A DNA stretch of 64,000 nt from Lytechinus variegatus (taxonomy: Eukaryota; Echinodermata; Echinoidea; Temnopleuroida; Toxopneustidae). The notes beneath the pieces are model-generated. The model was not told the origin of the DNA. It made no database searches and saw only the letters and a program-made list of their open reading frames with translations. Made by a program: the position numbers and the translations under genes. How positions within the stretch are numbered: position 1 is the first letter of the stretch; every line of letters begins with the position of its first letter. This document shows, in pieces, positions 56,401 to 64,000 of this stretch. The stretch is from contig NC_054743.1 in NCBI RefSeq assembly GCF_018143015.1, positions 39,078,922 through 39,142,921 of the forward strand. The letters run 5' to 3'.

Positions 56401-56586
56401 AGAGGGTTAATAAATTGTTTTGTTTACTTTCATAGTGTTTATCAAAATGTCAATTTTTCGACATCTCTCTCATGTATTTCTCTGTTTGTTTTTTTCCAAA
56501 GCATAATGGAGAAAGGAGAAGCACAGTGCGGCGATCTAATTGAAGCGCATAAGGAGTGCATGAGGTCACTGGGGTTCAAAATCTGA
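44352..56586 (+). CDS. COX17: COX17, cytochrome c oxidase copper chaperone, 2 coding exons, 64 aa
   Basis: COX17 carries Cu(I) in the mitochondrial intermembrane space and hands it to SCO1/SCO2 and COX11 for cytochrome c oxidase assembly. The exons 44352-44461 and 56502-56586 join within a Cys codon (TG|C). The product has a variable acidic/Lys N-terminus ([16 protein letters not shown]), the copper motif [12 protein letters not shown], and twin CX9C motifs ([11 protein letters not shown] and [11 protein letters not shown]), ending CMRSLGFKI. Length matches human COX17 (63). The twin CX9C implies import by the MIA40 route. Splice sites are AT GCATG|gtaagt and TTCCAAAG|C. The 12-kb intron holds an antisense Gypsy retrotransposon and smaller elements. 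Confidence 0.95.
44462..45520. other. COX17 intron, left part
   Basis: No gene is seen. It is AT-rich with poly-A and GAGAGCCATTTT-like short words (about 44980-45045) that recur three times. Confidence 0.5.
45521..47077 (-). repeat. 3' LTR of the Gypsy element
   Basis: It begins TGTAGCGGCCGCCG and ends GGATCGTTACA on the plus strand. On the element's strand, AATAAA words occur (for example at 46538-46543), as expected for LTR polyadenylation. The short plus-strand frame within it is duplicated identically in the other LTR and is not a gene. Confidence 0.93.
47078..47095 (-). promoter_or_regulatory. Polypurine tract of the Gypsy element
   Basis: Read on the element's strand, AGAGGAGGGCTG abuts the 3' LTR (TGTAACG), as required for plus-strand priming. 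Confidence 0.8.
47096..47717 (-). other. Non-coding spacer between pol and the 3' LTR
   Basis: About 620 bases of AT-rich sequence follow the pol stop. No envelope-like reading frame is present. Confidence 0.6.
47718..51509 (-). CDS. pol: Gypsy pol polyprotein (protease-RT-RNase H-integrase)
   Basis: The frame has 1263 codons, counted from the upstream edge of the open frame at 51509. Seen: aspartic protease LIDTGAS (about 51-57); reverse transcriptase with FCVDYRQLN (379-387) and catalytic YLDD (479-482); RNase H ILDTDAS (626-632) with TDHGALRWL; integrase zinc site H866, H873, C903, C906; and a D935-D995-E1031 triad (35 residues between the last two). A WEGPFRV motif follows, like the GPY/F module, with no chromodomain evident. 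The frame is -1 relative to gag, overlapping by 46 bases, and no ATG begins it. Expression by -1 frameshifting is therefore likely. I saw no canonical slippery heptamer in the overlap. Confidence 0.95.
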   Translation of the reverse strand: MVVPTGHGSARSPELDKTQRNQKTSFVPSINHNIDGLYVPIHIQDKEYKFLIDTGASDSYISRRVYEQLDERQRPPLQNRDVVAFLADGSPLAIFGAITHEMTIGPNKGLITVLVADVSSDGILGLDNLTKMGASIDLNNFQLTTKWGKVDCSNETGKKLFCRIVASETTTIPAGNEAVILGTTKERIKPNTLGLIEAGNAQHQLMKKGIITARALITTGEDLVPVRVFNPSSSNKVIMKNTPIATMTEIDRNEIQEVPKYTTVSDGMVQDHLRDLLNRSKEGVPIEYHHEIEKLLTEFQDIFSKGDDDIGRTNLVQHKIDTGTQRPIRQRPRKHPFGQREEIKKQVDDLLAKELIEPTDSPWASNIVLVKKKDGSQRFCVDYRQLNAATIKDAYPLPRIDETLDALSGAKWFSTLDLASGYWQVALDKDAKAKSAFLADGGLYSWNVMPFGLCNAPATFERLMDKVLTGLHWQTLLVYLDDLIIFGKSVEEELCRLREVFHRLRQANLKLKPKKCHLFKRKVDYLGHVVSDEGVSTQDEKIDAVRSWPTPRNVKEVRSFLGLASYYRRFVEGFATIAKPLHQLTEKGRAGQFIWSSVCQAAFDELKQRLISAPILAYPSTEGEFILDTDASKEGIGGVLSQVQDGKERVIAYGSKVLSKAERNYCVTRRELLAVVTYLKHFKQYLYGRHVKVRTDHGALRWLTNFKQPEGQLARWLEVIAAYDTEIIHRAGRSHGNADALSRRPCRQCGRENDCGIEHSDTNCRRTCVIQMTDVTGNNRAEMRKAQLEDTGIKPVVEALEQVRKPTKEEMSSLPFRAKVLLGHWGQLEMVDGVLYRNWESEDGKTSRRRLVLPKQRVQEVLEEIHGGRLGGHLGSMKTLRSAQIRYYWVGMKADVRSFIRQCLMCGKRKSHGRKKRAPLQQRRSGGPLERIALDIMGPLPTTENENKYILVVADYYTKFVEAYAIRNEQAHTVANKLVEEFICRYGVPKEIHSDQGRNFESKLFKEVCQILGIKKTRTTAYNPKSDGMVERFNRTLLGMLGTMIDPDKHQKDWDRYVPFATAAYRSAVHETTQETPNMMMFGREVTHPMDLYVDQHKENELETDYAANLRDRMEEMYSSVMKDGDANLRRQKRNYDATMFGETFNVGQYVWLRNDVRKKGVSPKLANKWEGPFRVMRKMSEVTFRIQKNPRCRAKVVHFDRLKGYEGTEICNWNQVTDQTNDEEITDQSTERDEGNGEEPTGSEEGSGRYPRRSRRPPNYFY
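51464..52786 (-). CDS. gag: Gypsy gag polyprotein, about 440 aa
   Basis: The likely start is the ATG at 52786 ([16 protein letters not shown]), just downstream of the primer site. The frame is open further back through the primer site into the LTR to 52912, but that part is probably not translated. Features: a basic [10 protein letters not shown] segment and acidic stretch early on; a retrotransposon-gag-like helical region ([20 protein letters not shown], then [15 protein letters not shown]); and one CCHC zinc knuckle, [14 protein letters not shown], about 50 residues from the end. It packages element RNA into virus-like particles (family knowledge). Confidence 0.9.
   Translation of the reverse strand: MAGVPHREREIDELSCSSEEIMSNAISSKIDNRTEKTQSRIMKQLSNLMAQMTNLSKKTKRRRRRRAGPDSTTEEMSDSLDDSEVEFVFKPTRRPENVQELDTKHEEGKSDVGKMPELEEAYKPQANNKSSFNETKAQETNTRPLIMPDKYDGSTDWEDYSSHFESCCGINNWNDEESAKYLAASLRGPALRLLGEQRGKKWNFEEIKDVLSFRFSSAKQAESYLMELRNRRRRQGESLQELGRHIRELTAKAYPNFDSQGIDRLARIHFTDAIRSSEIRMGIFHAKATSLDEMIRAAITSETFLQTEAERNGWKKPAYNRGIVSDIDLEKIIKDEVAKAIGQAMENRPENERTVEDIRKIRTKQIPNQPTRDEKILRCFYCDQPGHFARECRKKQRDVQRQNLNQVDTPWPKQTGANRHYQSNDQWSSQRVMGRPEAQN
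52791..52808 (-). promoter_or_regulatory. Primer-binding site, tRNA-Leu type
   Basis: On the element's strand TGGTGTCAGAAGTGGGAT lies four bases inside the 5' LTR. It resembles the 3' end complement of tRNA-Leu (TGGTGTCAGGAGTGGGAT) with one difference. The tRNA identity is from memory. Confidence 0.75.
52813..54371 (-). repeat. 5' LTR of the Gypsy element
   Basis: Nearly identical to 45521-47077. The differences seen are GCCAACCCC against GCCAGCCCC, CAAAACTAG against CAAACTAG, GCTGAAATG against GCTGAATG, and GGCTGATTG against GGCTGCTTG. Confidence 0.93.
54707..55240. mobile_element. Family E element, intact 534-bp copy
   Basis: The flanks TAACTGAG at 54699-54706 and 55241-55248 form an 8-bp target duplication. 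The ends are inverted: ACTTCCATTGACGAGTGG at the left and CCACTCGTCAACCCCCCC at the right, with CCATGCACGACC / GGTCGCGCATGG. It matches the outer parts of 40669-43799. It lies in the COX17 intron. The 8-bp duplication fits hAT- or P-like elements (inference). Confidence 0.85.
55418..55800. mobile_element. Large inverted repeat (foldback) in the COX17 intron
   Basis: The left arm contains CATCTTTAAATCCATGAAAT, GAAATTACTTTGATTTAGTT and GGTAAATATTGCAGT. The right arm contains these inverted, with the loop near 55600-55620 (TTCATGGCAACACCATGGAA). The arms are about 180 bases at high identity. AT-rich A/T tracts and GAGCTCC-like words flank it, and the element may extend to about 55310-56050. Confidence 0.75.
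56502..56586 (+). CDS. COX17: COX17 exon 2
   Basis: The acceptor TTTTTCCAAAG|C completes Cys, then [27 protein letters not shown] and TGA at 56584-56586. Confidence 0.95.
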
Positions 56587-59320
56587 CCTTTGATCTTTCA
56601 ACGACAGATGTCCCTTCCATTGCAATATAGGTGAGTTGATTTGATGCCTTTACGGCAGATCATGAACAGGTTGATAAAAATCTACAAAATGTTGCATGTT
56701 TCAGAGAGCAAAAAACAAAAATATGTGGCTAGCTCACTCTAATGTATGGGATCACCTTCCTTTGATGCTCTGTGGTGGTTTATTTTTGCTGCTAAGATAT
56801 CCAGGATCTGGGCAGGAATCACTTGACTGAATATTTTGAAATTAAGACTGAAGTTTGAGGTACATGGTTTATTAGCAAGCAGATAAGATGACTACATGTA
56901 TTTAAGGCCGTTGATTTTCTGCTTATACATTTCGCTCATATGAATGAACAATTGAAGGAAGAGATGTTGTTACGTGTTGGGTACCTCCTCTGAAATGAGC
57001 AGAAAACAAGAAAGAAACAATCCAATCATGATTTCAATTAAAGAATATAAATTTGGGAGTGAAGCAAGTTAAACAACTGAGCTTATTACAAACTATTCAA
57101 ATGCATGTCTAGGGTGAAAAGCTGTAGAACTTACAATTAGAATTTAATATCTTGACTTGGCGGCTACCTCCATACAAAGTAGTTATTGCAACTCTCCAGT
57201 TTGAACAATATTTTTTTTTCAAAATTAAACAGTAAAGCCACCTATATGACTGCCCCTTTAAATATCAACTTCAGATTCAATTCAAAATGTTGGCTACAAG
57301 AATTTGGAAGCACTGACTGTACAAGTGTCATTTCATAATTGAGTGATTGAGAGTATAATGATTTTCTTTTCTGTCCTTTCTGTTTTTTTTTTCAGATTTA
57401 TCCAGTGATTTGATTCTCAGATTCATCAGGAATGCTTTGGCTGGTACTTGGTATTCTTTCAATTAAAATCTAGTCTTCCCATCTCTCGACCGTGGTTCCT
57501 CTCAAGCAGACCAGGGACAGCGGTGGAACAATTTGCCAAGCAAAGATGGAGCGGTCAAATGACACTATATTTCAAAGATGAAAACCTGAATTATAAAAGT
57601 ATGAGGGGGGGGAGGGGGCAAGGCGACTTCAGGCCACTGGATCTGCCCCTGGACCTAGCTGCTTTGCAGTCTGGCCTCTTTTACTTGGTTATCTTCCAGA
57701 CAACTCTCTCATCCAGCAACAACCTAATGGCAGGCTTTCTTTATGTTAAATGAACTTTTCTCTATTTAACTGTATTCTTTGTTTGAACTCTTTTCCAAAT
57801 TCATTCGAACCAATATAATACATAAACTGATGTAAATTCTTATTCATCTACTGAAAATGAATAAATTGAAAAAGTACATAATTTAATATAGATATTACAA
57901 GTAAAGAAATATCAAATTCAGCGAGATAGCAGACCTGTATGTATGTTCATATATGTGCTGGTTATGGTTATACCAGAATAAGAATTAAATTTCTGCAATA
58001 TCATGTAATATAATATTGCTAAGTTTGAGATAGATATGAGAGGTTATCTTTAATTTTGTTGAAAAAGGTTGTAGATATCTGAAGAAACTCTCATCTTATT
58101 TCATCCTTTCTGTATCTTCCTCCAGGTTTTAGAATTATACATAGAAAATTATTTCTGATCTTACTGAAAGGAAACCTTCAAATGAAATCAATTGTACACA
58201 AACAATTTTGCCTTGATGCAATGTATCTTTATATAGATTGATTTATTTCTAATAGATTTTAAGTTGAACTGACTAACCACTTCTTATGTGTGAATTATAC
58301 TAATAGCATACATGTCGTGGGGTCCATTGCTGAAAGAGTTGGAATCACACGCAAGTCCAAAGATCAATCGCAGTTTGATTTTCAACTAATCAGAAGCACC
58401 CATTTGGGATCTGAGTGTGATCTTTAAGATGAGTTCAGACACAATTTTTTGTGCAATGGAGTCCCACAGAGCCCTACGTGTAGCCTTTAATCTGGGCTGA
58501 AGCTTTTGTCTGCGGAAGACTACAAAGCTTGTCTGCATAGCAGTCCTTAACCTAAGCAGTTCTGTCTTGCGTTAGTTGTTTTCTTTTTATTTACTAGGAT
58601 TTTGTGTGGGTTTTTTTCGTTGCAAAATACCATGGGATATTGTCGATGAAAAGAATACAAGAACTAATGCAAGACTCGAGTGTATAAGCCATGGCTGCAA
58701 TGTAGCCAAGTTTCATAGTCTTAATTCCAGAGCATGTAATTGTATCTGTATCTCACTATATTCATATTTTGTGTTATCAAATTTCACTGTATTCCTTCTA
58801 TGCTCATGTAATTTTTATTTGTGATATTTTATGCATTCCAGAGCATTTGATGAATAACAGATTGTTTTATGTATTCAAACTGATTTGACGTTTAGAAGTA
58901 GAAAGTAATTTTTGGTATACTTTTATAAAACTGGTGAGAATGGGAATATGGGGGTTCTGGATATGACTAAAAAAATGTGAATTACTATGGTGAATAAGTC
59001 AACAGTTTGAGGACCACTATTTGTAGATAAAATTTTGGTTACCTATTCCAAAAAAAAGGAGATACGAGACTTGATAAATCAGGTTTATTTTCAAATTTTG
59101 CTTTATGATGTAAAAAGATCCGAGGAATGTGTAAACTTGAAAGGGAGTATCTTTAAATTGGATAAAATTTGAAATTATATGAATAAAATGCAATGTTTAA
59201 CTAGTTCTGATTTCTGAAAAAAAGTTTAGAACTGGATTGCATTGCAATTGAATTTGCAAGTACTTGATAGTACATTACATTTATTTACTGTATGTTGATA
59301 TATGTTCTGTGAACAATAAA
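56587..59320 (+). other. COX17 3' untranslated region with a probable UTR intron (56631-57395)
   Basis: Forty-four bases after the stop a donor ATAG|gtgagt occurs (56631), and a strong acceptor TTTTTTTTTTCAG ends at 57395. A UTR intron of about 765 bases is therefore likely. At 44 bases from the stop, the junction is within the usual 50-55-base limit and should not trigger nonsense-mediated decay. The 57448-57753 frame shows no recognisable domain and includes a G-rich repeat end. AATAAA at 59315-59320 is a candidate poly(A) signal. Confidence 0.5.
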
Positions 59321-59439
59321 ATATACACTAAGTTTATTGTACTTATTAAAAAAATATGTCAAGTAATGCTATGGCAAAATATTTTTTATTATTAAAAGAC
59401 AATGGTTTGATGGACTTGGGGGACAGGAAAGAGTGGCAT

Positions 59440-59690
59440 GCTTTATACCATGATGATCATCATCGTTCATCACCATTATCATATCATCACCATCATCATT
59501 CATCACTATTATCATTATCACCATTATCATCATCATCATATCATTATGCCCGGTGGTAGAGCAGTTTCCTAACTGAAGTGGCTACCCTGGGTAAATAATA
59601 CGTTATGATAATATACATTATCGTTACCATCATGTTATCACCATTATCACCATAATATCATTTATCATCACCATTATCAAATATTGTCTG
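59440..59690. repeat. Microsatellite (ATC)n with a SINE-like fragment
   Basis: CATCATCATC/ATCACC arrays at 59447-59545 and 59625-59685 are separated by a SINE-like piece, GCCCGGTGGTAGAGCAG followed by TGGCTACCCTGGGTAAATAA. Confidence 0.7.
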
Positions 59691-61660
59691 TGCAACAATC
59701 AATCACTTTTCAAGACTTGATAGATGTGTGTTTGTTGGTATTTTGATATTTGTCTGACCGTCTGACATCTCTGAACACTGTTCTTTGCCTCAGTCACATC
59801 AGCAAACCAATGATGCAAATTCAAACTCTGCTTACATGCAGTATTGATGAGTCATTAGTTGGTGTTACTGGGACATGACAGTGCACAGAAAGAAATACAT
59901 TCAGAACAGAGAGTGCATGAGATTGAGAGAGTATAATGACACACACGACAATAGAAGAGTTTGAAATGAGAAATGAAAAGCTGGCTTTGGAATGTATAAA
60001 GCAAGAAAAGTATACCCACTATAAAAGAAATCCGATATGTGAAGAAATTATTAATGAACGTATTATCTACCAAACCTGTATGCTTTCATTCAAGCAGACT
60101 GTCTACTCTCTTAATCTCTCCTCTTTCTCCCTCTCTGTCTTCCCCATCTCTCTCTCTCCCTATTATTTTCTTATCTCTTCGAACTAAGTGTATCTGTTCA
60201 TCATCATTATTCATTATGTCCCACAGTGATTAAAAAAAAACACCCAGAAATAACTTTATAAAAGTAAACATTTATTGTTTCTTGTCTGAATCATAAAACA
60301 GATGAGATTAATAATAAAAATGAAATTGATTTGTCCACACATTGTTGAGAAATCTGAATGGAAAACCTAGCATCATAAAAGATAAGTCCCATGAATGTGT
60401 GGCAGCCAAGCCTGGCCAGGCATTTGACTTGCTAAACTGATCCTACAAAAGGAGAACGCGACTTTAAAAGGGAATCCAACATATTTAAACTGATTTGTGT
60501 GAAAGGAGAACAATTGTGAATAACAGAATGTGGAAGTGGGAATGGAAGTTTGAGAGGAAACTGTTGACTGTTTTTGAAACATGAGATCACTTATCTCGTT
60601 TATGATTCTGTCAATCTCATAATGGCAATATTTTCTGGAATAGATAGTGACAAGTGGTAGGGACATCTCCCACATTTAATAATCAGGAATTTGTTATTTC
60701 TGCGTAGCCTCCTTACCTTAATAACTTTTCACAACTTCGAAATTCAGTTTGTTAAAAAATGAAAACAAAACATGTGCTGTCACAGTCTACCTGCTCCTCT
60801 GGTAGTTTTTCTATTGAATTAATATAAATGCCCATTTGGGTTGGATTCCCTTCCATCTGAATGCAATAATATTGATTACAAAGTGAGTGGAGAATGAAAA
60901 TGAGAGAAAAAACACTTCTGTTAACTTGTTATATGCACAATATGCTTTCCGATATTGACATGAAAGATAAATTCCAGTTCTGGTAACGATCTCAAAATGA
61001 CGTTTTACAGAATCTAATATAATGACCACCCAAGTGTCTGTTTGTATGAATAAAAATTATGTGCCAAAGGATTCTGGAAGAAATTGTGTAATTGCTGAGA
61101 AATAAGCACGGATTCGGTCACTTCCATCGGGTCTTTACTCAAGCAATAATAATACACTTTCCCATGTGTGCCTATCTGTATTGGTGATCTTCAGTGTGAA
61201 CATTTTTCAGCGTAGATTTCAAGATTTCACAAAGTTCAGTTTATGTAACTGTACCAGATCTAGATCCTCGATGATATACTGACATTTCAGCCTGGTTTTA
61301 CAGACTTTCTCATGAAAGTCTTACTGCATCTACTGGCTTTTCTCTTTAAAAGCTATTAAAACCATAATAACAAGCTTAATATTGTTGAACTTCAAAAGAG
61401 TGACAAAATTGGGTTCCACTCTGATATAAATAGAATTTTATGAAATGATTTTTTTTTTGCTGTTGACCATACTGATTACCATATTAAATTTACTGAAGAC
61501 AACCTGCAAACAAATACGCACGTTGGGCTCAATGAAAACTGAGTTTGATGGCACCGTGTCCTATTTTTTATACATATAAAACTGACATGAAATGAACTGG
61601 AAAGAATCTTTGAGGCGTTCTATTATCCAATCACTAAATTCTTGTGATAAATGCTCAAAA
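59691..61660. other. Non-coding stretch between COX17 and LSM10
   Basis: No exon is seen. TTTATT at 60271-60276 (AATAAA on the minus strand) could be a distant poly(A) site for LSM10, but nothing confirms a 2.5-kb 3' UTR. A CT-rich run lies at 60110-60175. Confidence 0.4.
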
Positions 61661-61663
61661 TGC

Positions 61664-62212
61664 CCCCCGTGGGGGGGGGGGGGCACTCGACCAAAAAAGT
61701 GGTAGGGGTGTGCTGCGGGCGAGACAAAAAACGGAGGCCCCGGAGCGGGCTTATTGTAAAAAGGAGGGTCCTCGGAACGGGCTTCGGAACTACAATTTTG
61801 TGAAAACAGGGGTCCTTGGAACAGATCGCCAGCAAGTGAGTACGTGCGTATGCACCCCTATGGAACGGGCAAGCGTGCATTGTGCAGCTAGCGCGGCCTC
61901 CGCCAGGTGCGCTCGCACAGAGACGATGGTCGGACAGCGCTCGGGGGCCGCTTTTCACCAAAAGCGCAGCAGATCAATGCGACGGAATGGCATAATGAAA
62001 AATATGCGAAGCTTTGGAGCGGATTTCTGTCTTATTTTTTTCTCGATAAGAAGAAAATGGTATGCCTTGGAGCGGCTTTCTTTGTTCTTTTTCTCAATAT
62101 GACAAAAATTCTATGCCTTGGAACGGAAATTTGAGTGTAAAAATGGGGGTCCCCTCCGCGGCACATACCCACTATGCATTATATACTGAGTGCCCCCCCC
62201 CCCCCCCCCCGG
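61664..62212. mobile_element. GC-rich element with poly-G/poly-C inverted ends
   Basis: The left end is a G run then GCACTCGACC; the right end is GAGTGC followed by 18 C (62193-62210) and GGG. Internally, the word GGAACGGGCTTCGGAAC and CCTTGGAGCGG / CCTTGGAACGG variants repeat five or so times at about 40-70-base spacing. No credible protein is encoded. It is probably a non-autonomous DNA element. Confidence 0.6.
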
Positions 62213-62755
62213 GAAAATGCCCTGAGGAAAAAAAACATTACTGAGGGTGCTAGGTGACTCTCTTAGCTACATGTACATGTAGATATTAAACAATATAAAA
62301 ATTCAAATTCTCACAAAGGATTAACAGCTGACAAAATGACTTGTACACTTGATTGGAGTGTTTGGCCTCGAGTATGATTTACATTATTGAACCTTTATCA
62401 GAGGCAAAGGTTGGCAAAAGACAAGGTTCAGAATTTCAGGAAATAAAGTACCTTGAAATGGTTAACATTTTTCATCAGATTGCCAAAACAACATCTGCCA
62501 CAGTAAAAAAAACTACACTCATTTTTCTTTTTCACATCTGTATGGAAGATTTGATGCAGTTGTAGATCTTCAACACTTTCTTGGAAGCTCAAGACATGTT
62601 CTCATTCCCAAATGATAAGGTCCAATAAGTTTAACTATTCCTCAACACTTAAATACATTGTAAACCCTGTTCTCGATCCTGGGCTGTGTAGAACTAATAA
62701 GCCTGCTGAATCACTTGGAATATGATCATCTTGGCTTGAATTGATCAGTCACAAG

Positions 62756-63124
62756 TCAAAGCTTTAATGGTGGTTTCTTGCGACCTCCTGACATACTCCC
62801 TGGTGCTGGTTTTCGGGGATTCATCGACATCAACTGCCGCTTCATAGCCTTCACCATGTTGATGTCATCTGGAATTTGCACATAGCGAACAAGGCTTGCC
62901 TGGACGAAGAACGAGTCCATGTGCATTTTCTCTCCATCCATGTTCACAAACAGAACCTTGGACATTGTCACATTCATAAAACCATCAACGTCATCCACGT
63001 AGCCAGTCGCTGAACATTCATTTCTGAGTTCCACAGTTGTGATGCGGCCAACTACCGCACGAAGAAGACAAACCAGCGTATGTCTGGCTTTGTATTTCTC
63101 TCTCATGGATAGTGTGTTTGCCAT
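62756..63124 (-). CDS. LSM10: LSM10, U7 snRNP Sm-like protein, 122 aa
   Basis: LSM10 replaces SmD1 in the U7 snRNP ring and works with LSM11 in 3'-end cleavage of replication-dependent histone pre-mRNAs, in the nucleus. A single uninterrupted frame encodes it. Features: an N-terminal helix region (LSMREKYKARHTLVCLLRAV); Sm1 with GRITTVELRNEC and GYVDDVDGFMNVTM; Sm2 with HMDSFFVQASLVRYVQIPDD; and a basic tail, GGRKKPPLKL. The pattern VRYVQIPDDIN and the length of 122 match vertebrate LSM10 (123) better than SmD1, which has an RG-rich tail that is absent here. The start context is AAAAATGG. No intron is needed. Confidence 0.92.
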   Translation of the reverse strand: MANTLSMREKYKARHTLVCLLRAVVGRITTVELRNECSATGYVDDVDGFMNVTMSKVLFVNMDGEKMHMDSFFVQASLVRYVQIPDDINMVKAMKRQLMSMNPRKPAPGSMSGGRKKPPLKL

Positions 63125-63677
63125 TTTTCTGGGTAACTGGTTGTAATCTTCAGTCTAGTTCAGGTGCACTCGGGTTGGATGCACTAGTAATTTCACTACA
63201 CAAATTAGTCAAGCTCACTGCACAGAGACTGAGCTCAGTGAGTTAGATGAAATTATGAGTGTCACTGTCAGGCAGAAAAGGAGAACTCCAGTCGATCTTG
63301 ATGTGACTGGTCATTCAACAAAGCATAAGAAATGACACCCGAATTCTTACAAAGCAAAAATATCGAGCGACAATATAGAGAAGTGTTTGATCCCCAACGA
63401 GTCAAAATAAGCTGGATGTTGGATAATTATATTTTTTGCACAAGATGAAAACAAAATGTACGACGCGCCGTGGCGTTATCAGGTGATACGGTACATCACG
63501 TGATAAGTTGCAAGCAGGATCGGGGATTCCCCGAATGTTCGTCTGGTTCGATATATGGCGCGTGAATTTGAGTGAATGAGTTGATGTTGAAAAAATTTCT
63601 TCAATCAAATGACGAGAAATAAAGTGATTTCCACAAGTGAAACATACACTGCCAAGCAAGGATCTCGTAATTTGTAG

Positions 63678-63965
63678 TCAGATACATCGGGGCAAGGGAC
63701 CTGCAAAGTCCATGTCCATGAACTGTGCAATTTTTGTAAATGCAACGTGGAAATCGGCACTTGGAAGTTGAACGCGAATGAAAATGGACCAGTTTCCAGC
63801 ACACGACTCCCCCTTGAACTCTGGCGGACGAAACACAAGCGAAGACCCCTTGCATTCTGGCCTTTTGAACTGGCTCTGCGATGCTACTCTGATTGGTGGT
63901 GGTGGTTTTGCATCTAGAAGGAATTCTGGAAAGATGGTAAATCCTGAATTATTTGCTATTTTGGA
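63678..63965 (-). CDS. Probable terminal exon of an unrecognised gene, at least 95 residues
   Basis: On the minus strand a frame opens after an acceptor-like TTGAATTTTTATAG and runs 95 codons to TGA (63678-63680). It includes GFTIFPEFLLDAKPPPPIRV, FKRPECKGSSLVFRPPEFKG, NWSIFIRVQLPSADFHVAF and TKIAQFMDMDFAGPLPRCI. Composition is protein-like and GC-richer than its surroundings, with no repeat signature. I do not recognise the family. It lacks a start codon, so it would be the last exon of a gene that begins right of the window. The junction is a guess; a second acceptor (CTTCTAG) exists at 63914-63920. Confidence 0.4.
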   Translation of the reverse strand, partial: SKIANNSGFTIFPEFLLDAKPPPPIRVASQSQFKRPECKGSSLVFRPPEFKGESCAGNWSIFIRVQLPSADFHVAFTKIAQFMDMDFAGPLPRCI

Positions 63966-64000
63966 CTATAAAAATTCAAATGATTTTTTTTATGCCTGGA

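Noticed and set aside
57448..57753. 101-codon plus-strand frame after COX17
   Set aside because: It falls in the probable 3' UTR, includes a G-rich transposon end, and has no recognisable domain.
63936..64000. Plus-strand ATG with 22 open codons to the window edge
   Set aside because: It is short, AT-rich with a poly-T run, and overlaps the better-supported minus-strand frame.

Overview
The window looks like nuclear DNA of a marine invertebrate deuterostome, most likely a sea urchin (echinoid). Evidence seen: short spliced exons in long introns, many dispersed repeats with the phrase GCTCGCGCTTCGCGCTCGC, long poly-G/poly-C tracts, GATGAT/CTTT microsatellites, tRNA-derived SINEs and many foldback (MITE-like) elements. 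The species assignment is inference. No bacterial, organellar or CRISPR features were seen.

Genes, left to right. (1) 1613-1757: the last exon of an upstream SLC22-type transporter paralogue whose other exons lie left of the window; its reading frame is shifted by a 7-base deletion relative to the downstream copy. (2) 10794-27064 (+): a complete 12-exon SLC22-family transporter. The splice phases close exactly and give 579 residues. (3) 19842-22332 (+): a three-exon gene of unknown function (412 residues) nested in intron 8 of the transporter, with its own CRE/CCAAT-bearing upstream region and poly(A) signals. (4) 29105-33305 (+): PACRG, four exons, 224 residues. (5) 44352-56586 (+): COX17, two coding exons, 64 residues, split by a 12-kb intron. 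(6) 62756-63124 (-): LSM10, a single-exon gene for a U7 snRNP Sm-like protein. (7) 63678-63965 (-): a probable terminal exon of an unrecognised gene.

Mobile DNA fills most of the rest. The COX17 intron holds a complete, very young Ty3/Gypsy LTR retrotransposon (45521-54371, minus strand) with near-identical LTRs, a 4-bp target duplication, tRNA-Leu-type primer site, polypurine tract, gag, and an overlapping pol in the -1 frame. Smaller elements are often nested. At 40669-43799 an 8-bp-TSD element is split by a 2.6-kb TA-flanked element carrying eight copies of a GCGTAACGGACATGAC-type motif. At 34446-35709 a repeat contains two further insertions that are absent from an inverted sister copy at 124-635. 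Two TTAA-flanked foldback elements lie at 32170 and 39160.

The transporter 3' end and about 1.5-2 kb of its flank are duplicated (about 1430-3110 and about 26740-28950), which implies a tandem SLC22 cluster. PACRG (axonemal doublets), COX17 (mitochondrial copper delivery) and LSM10 (histone mRNA 3'-end processing) are unrelated housekeeping or ciliary genes and show no operon-like logic. The least explained items are the nested 412-residue gene with its decayed 3' tandem copies, and the motif-rich 2.6-kb transposon.
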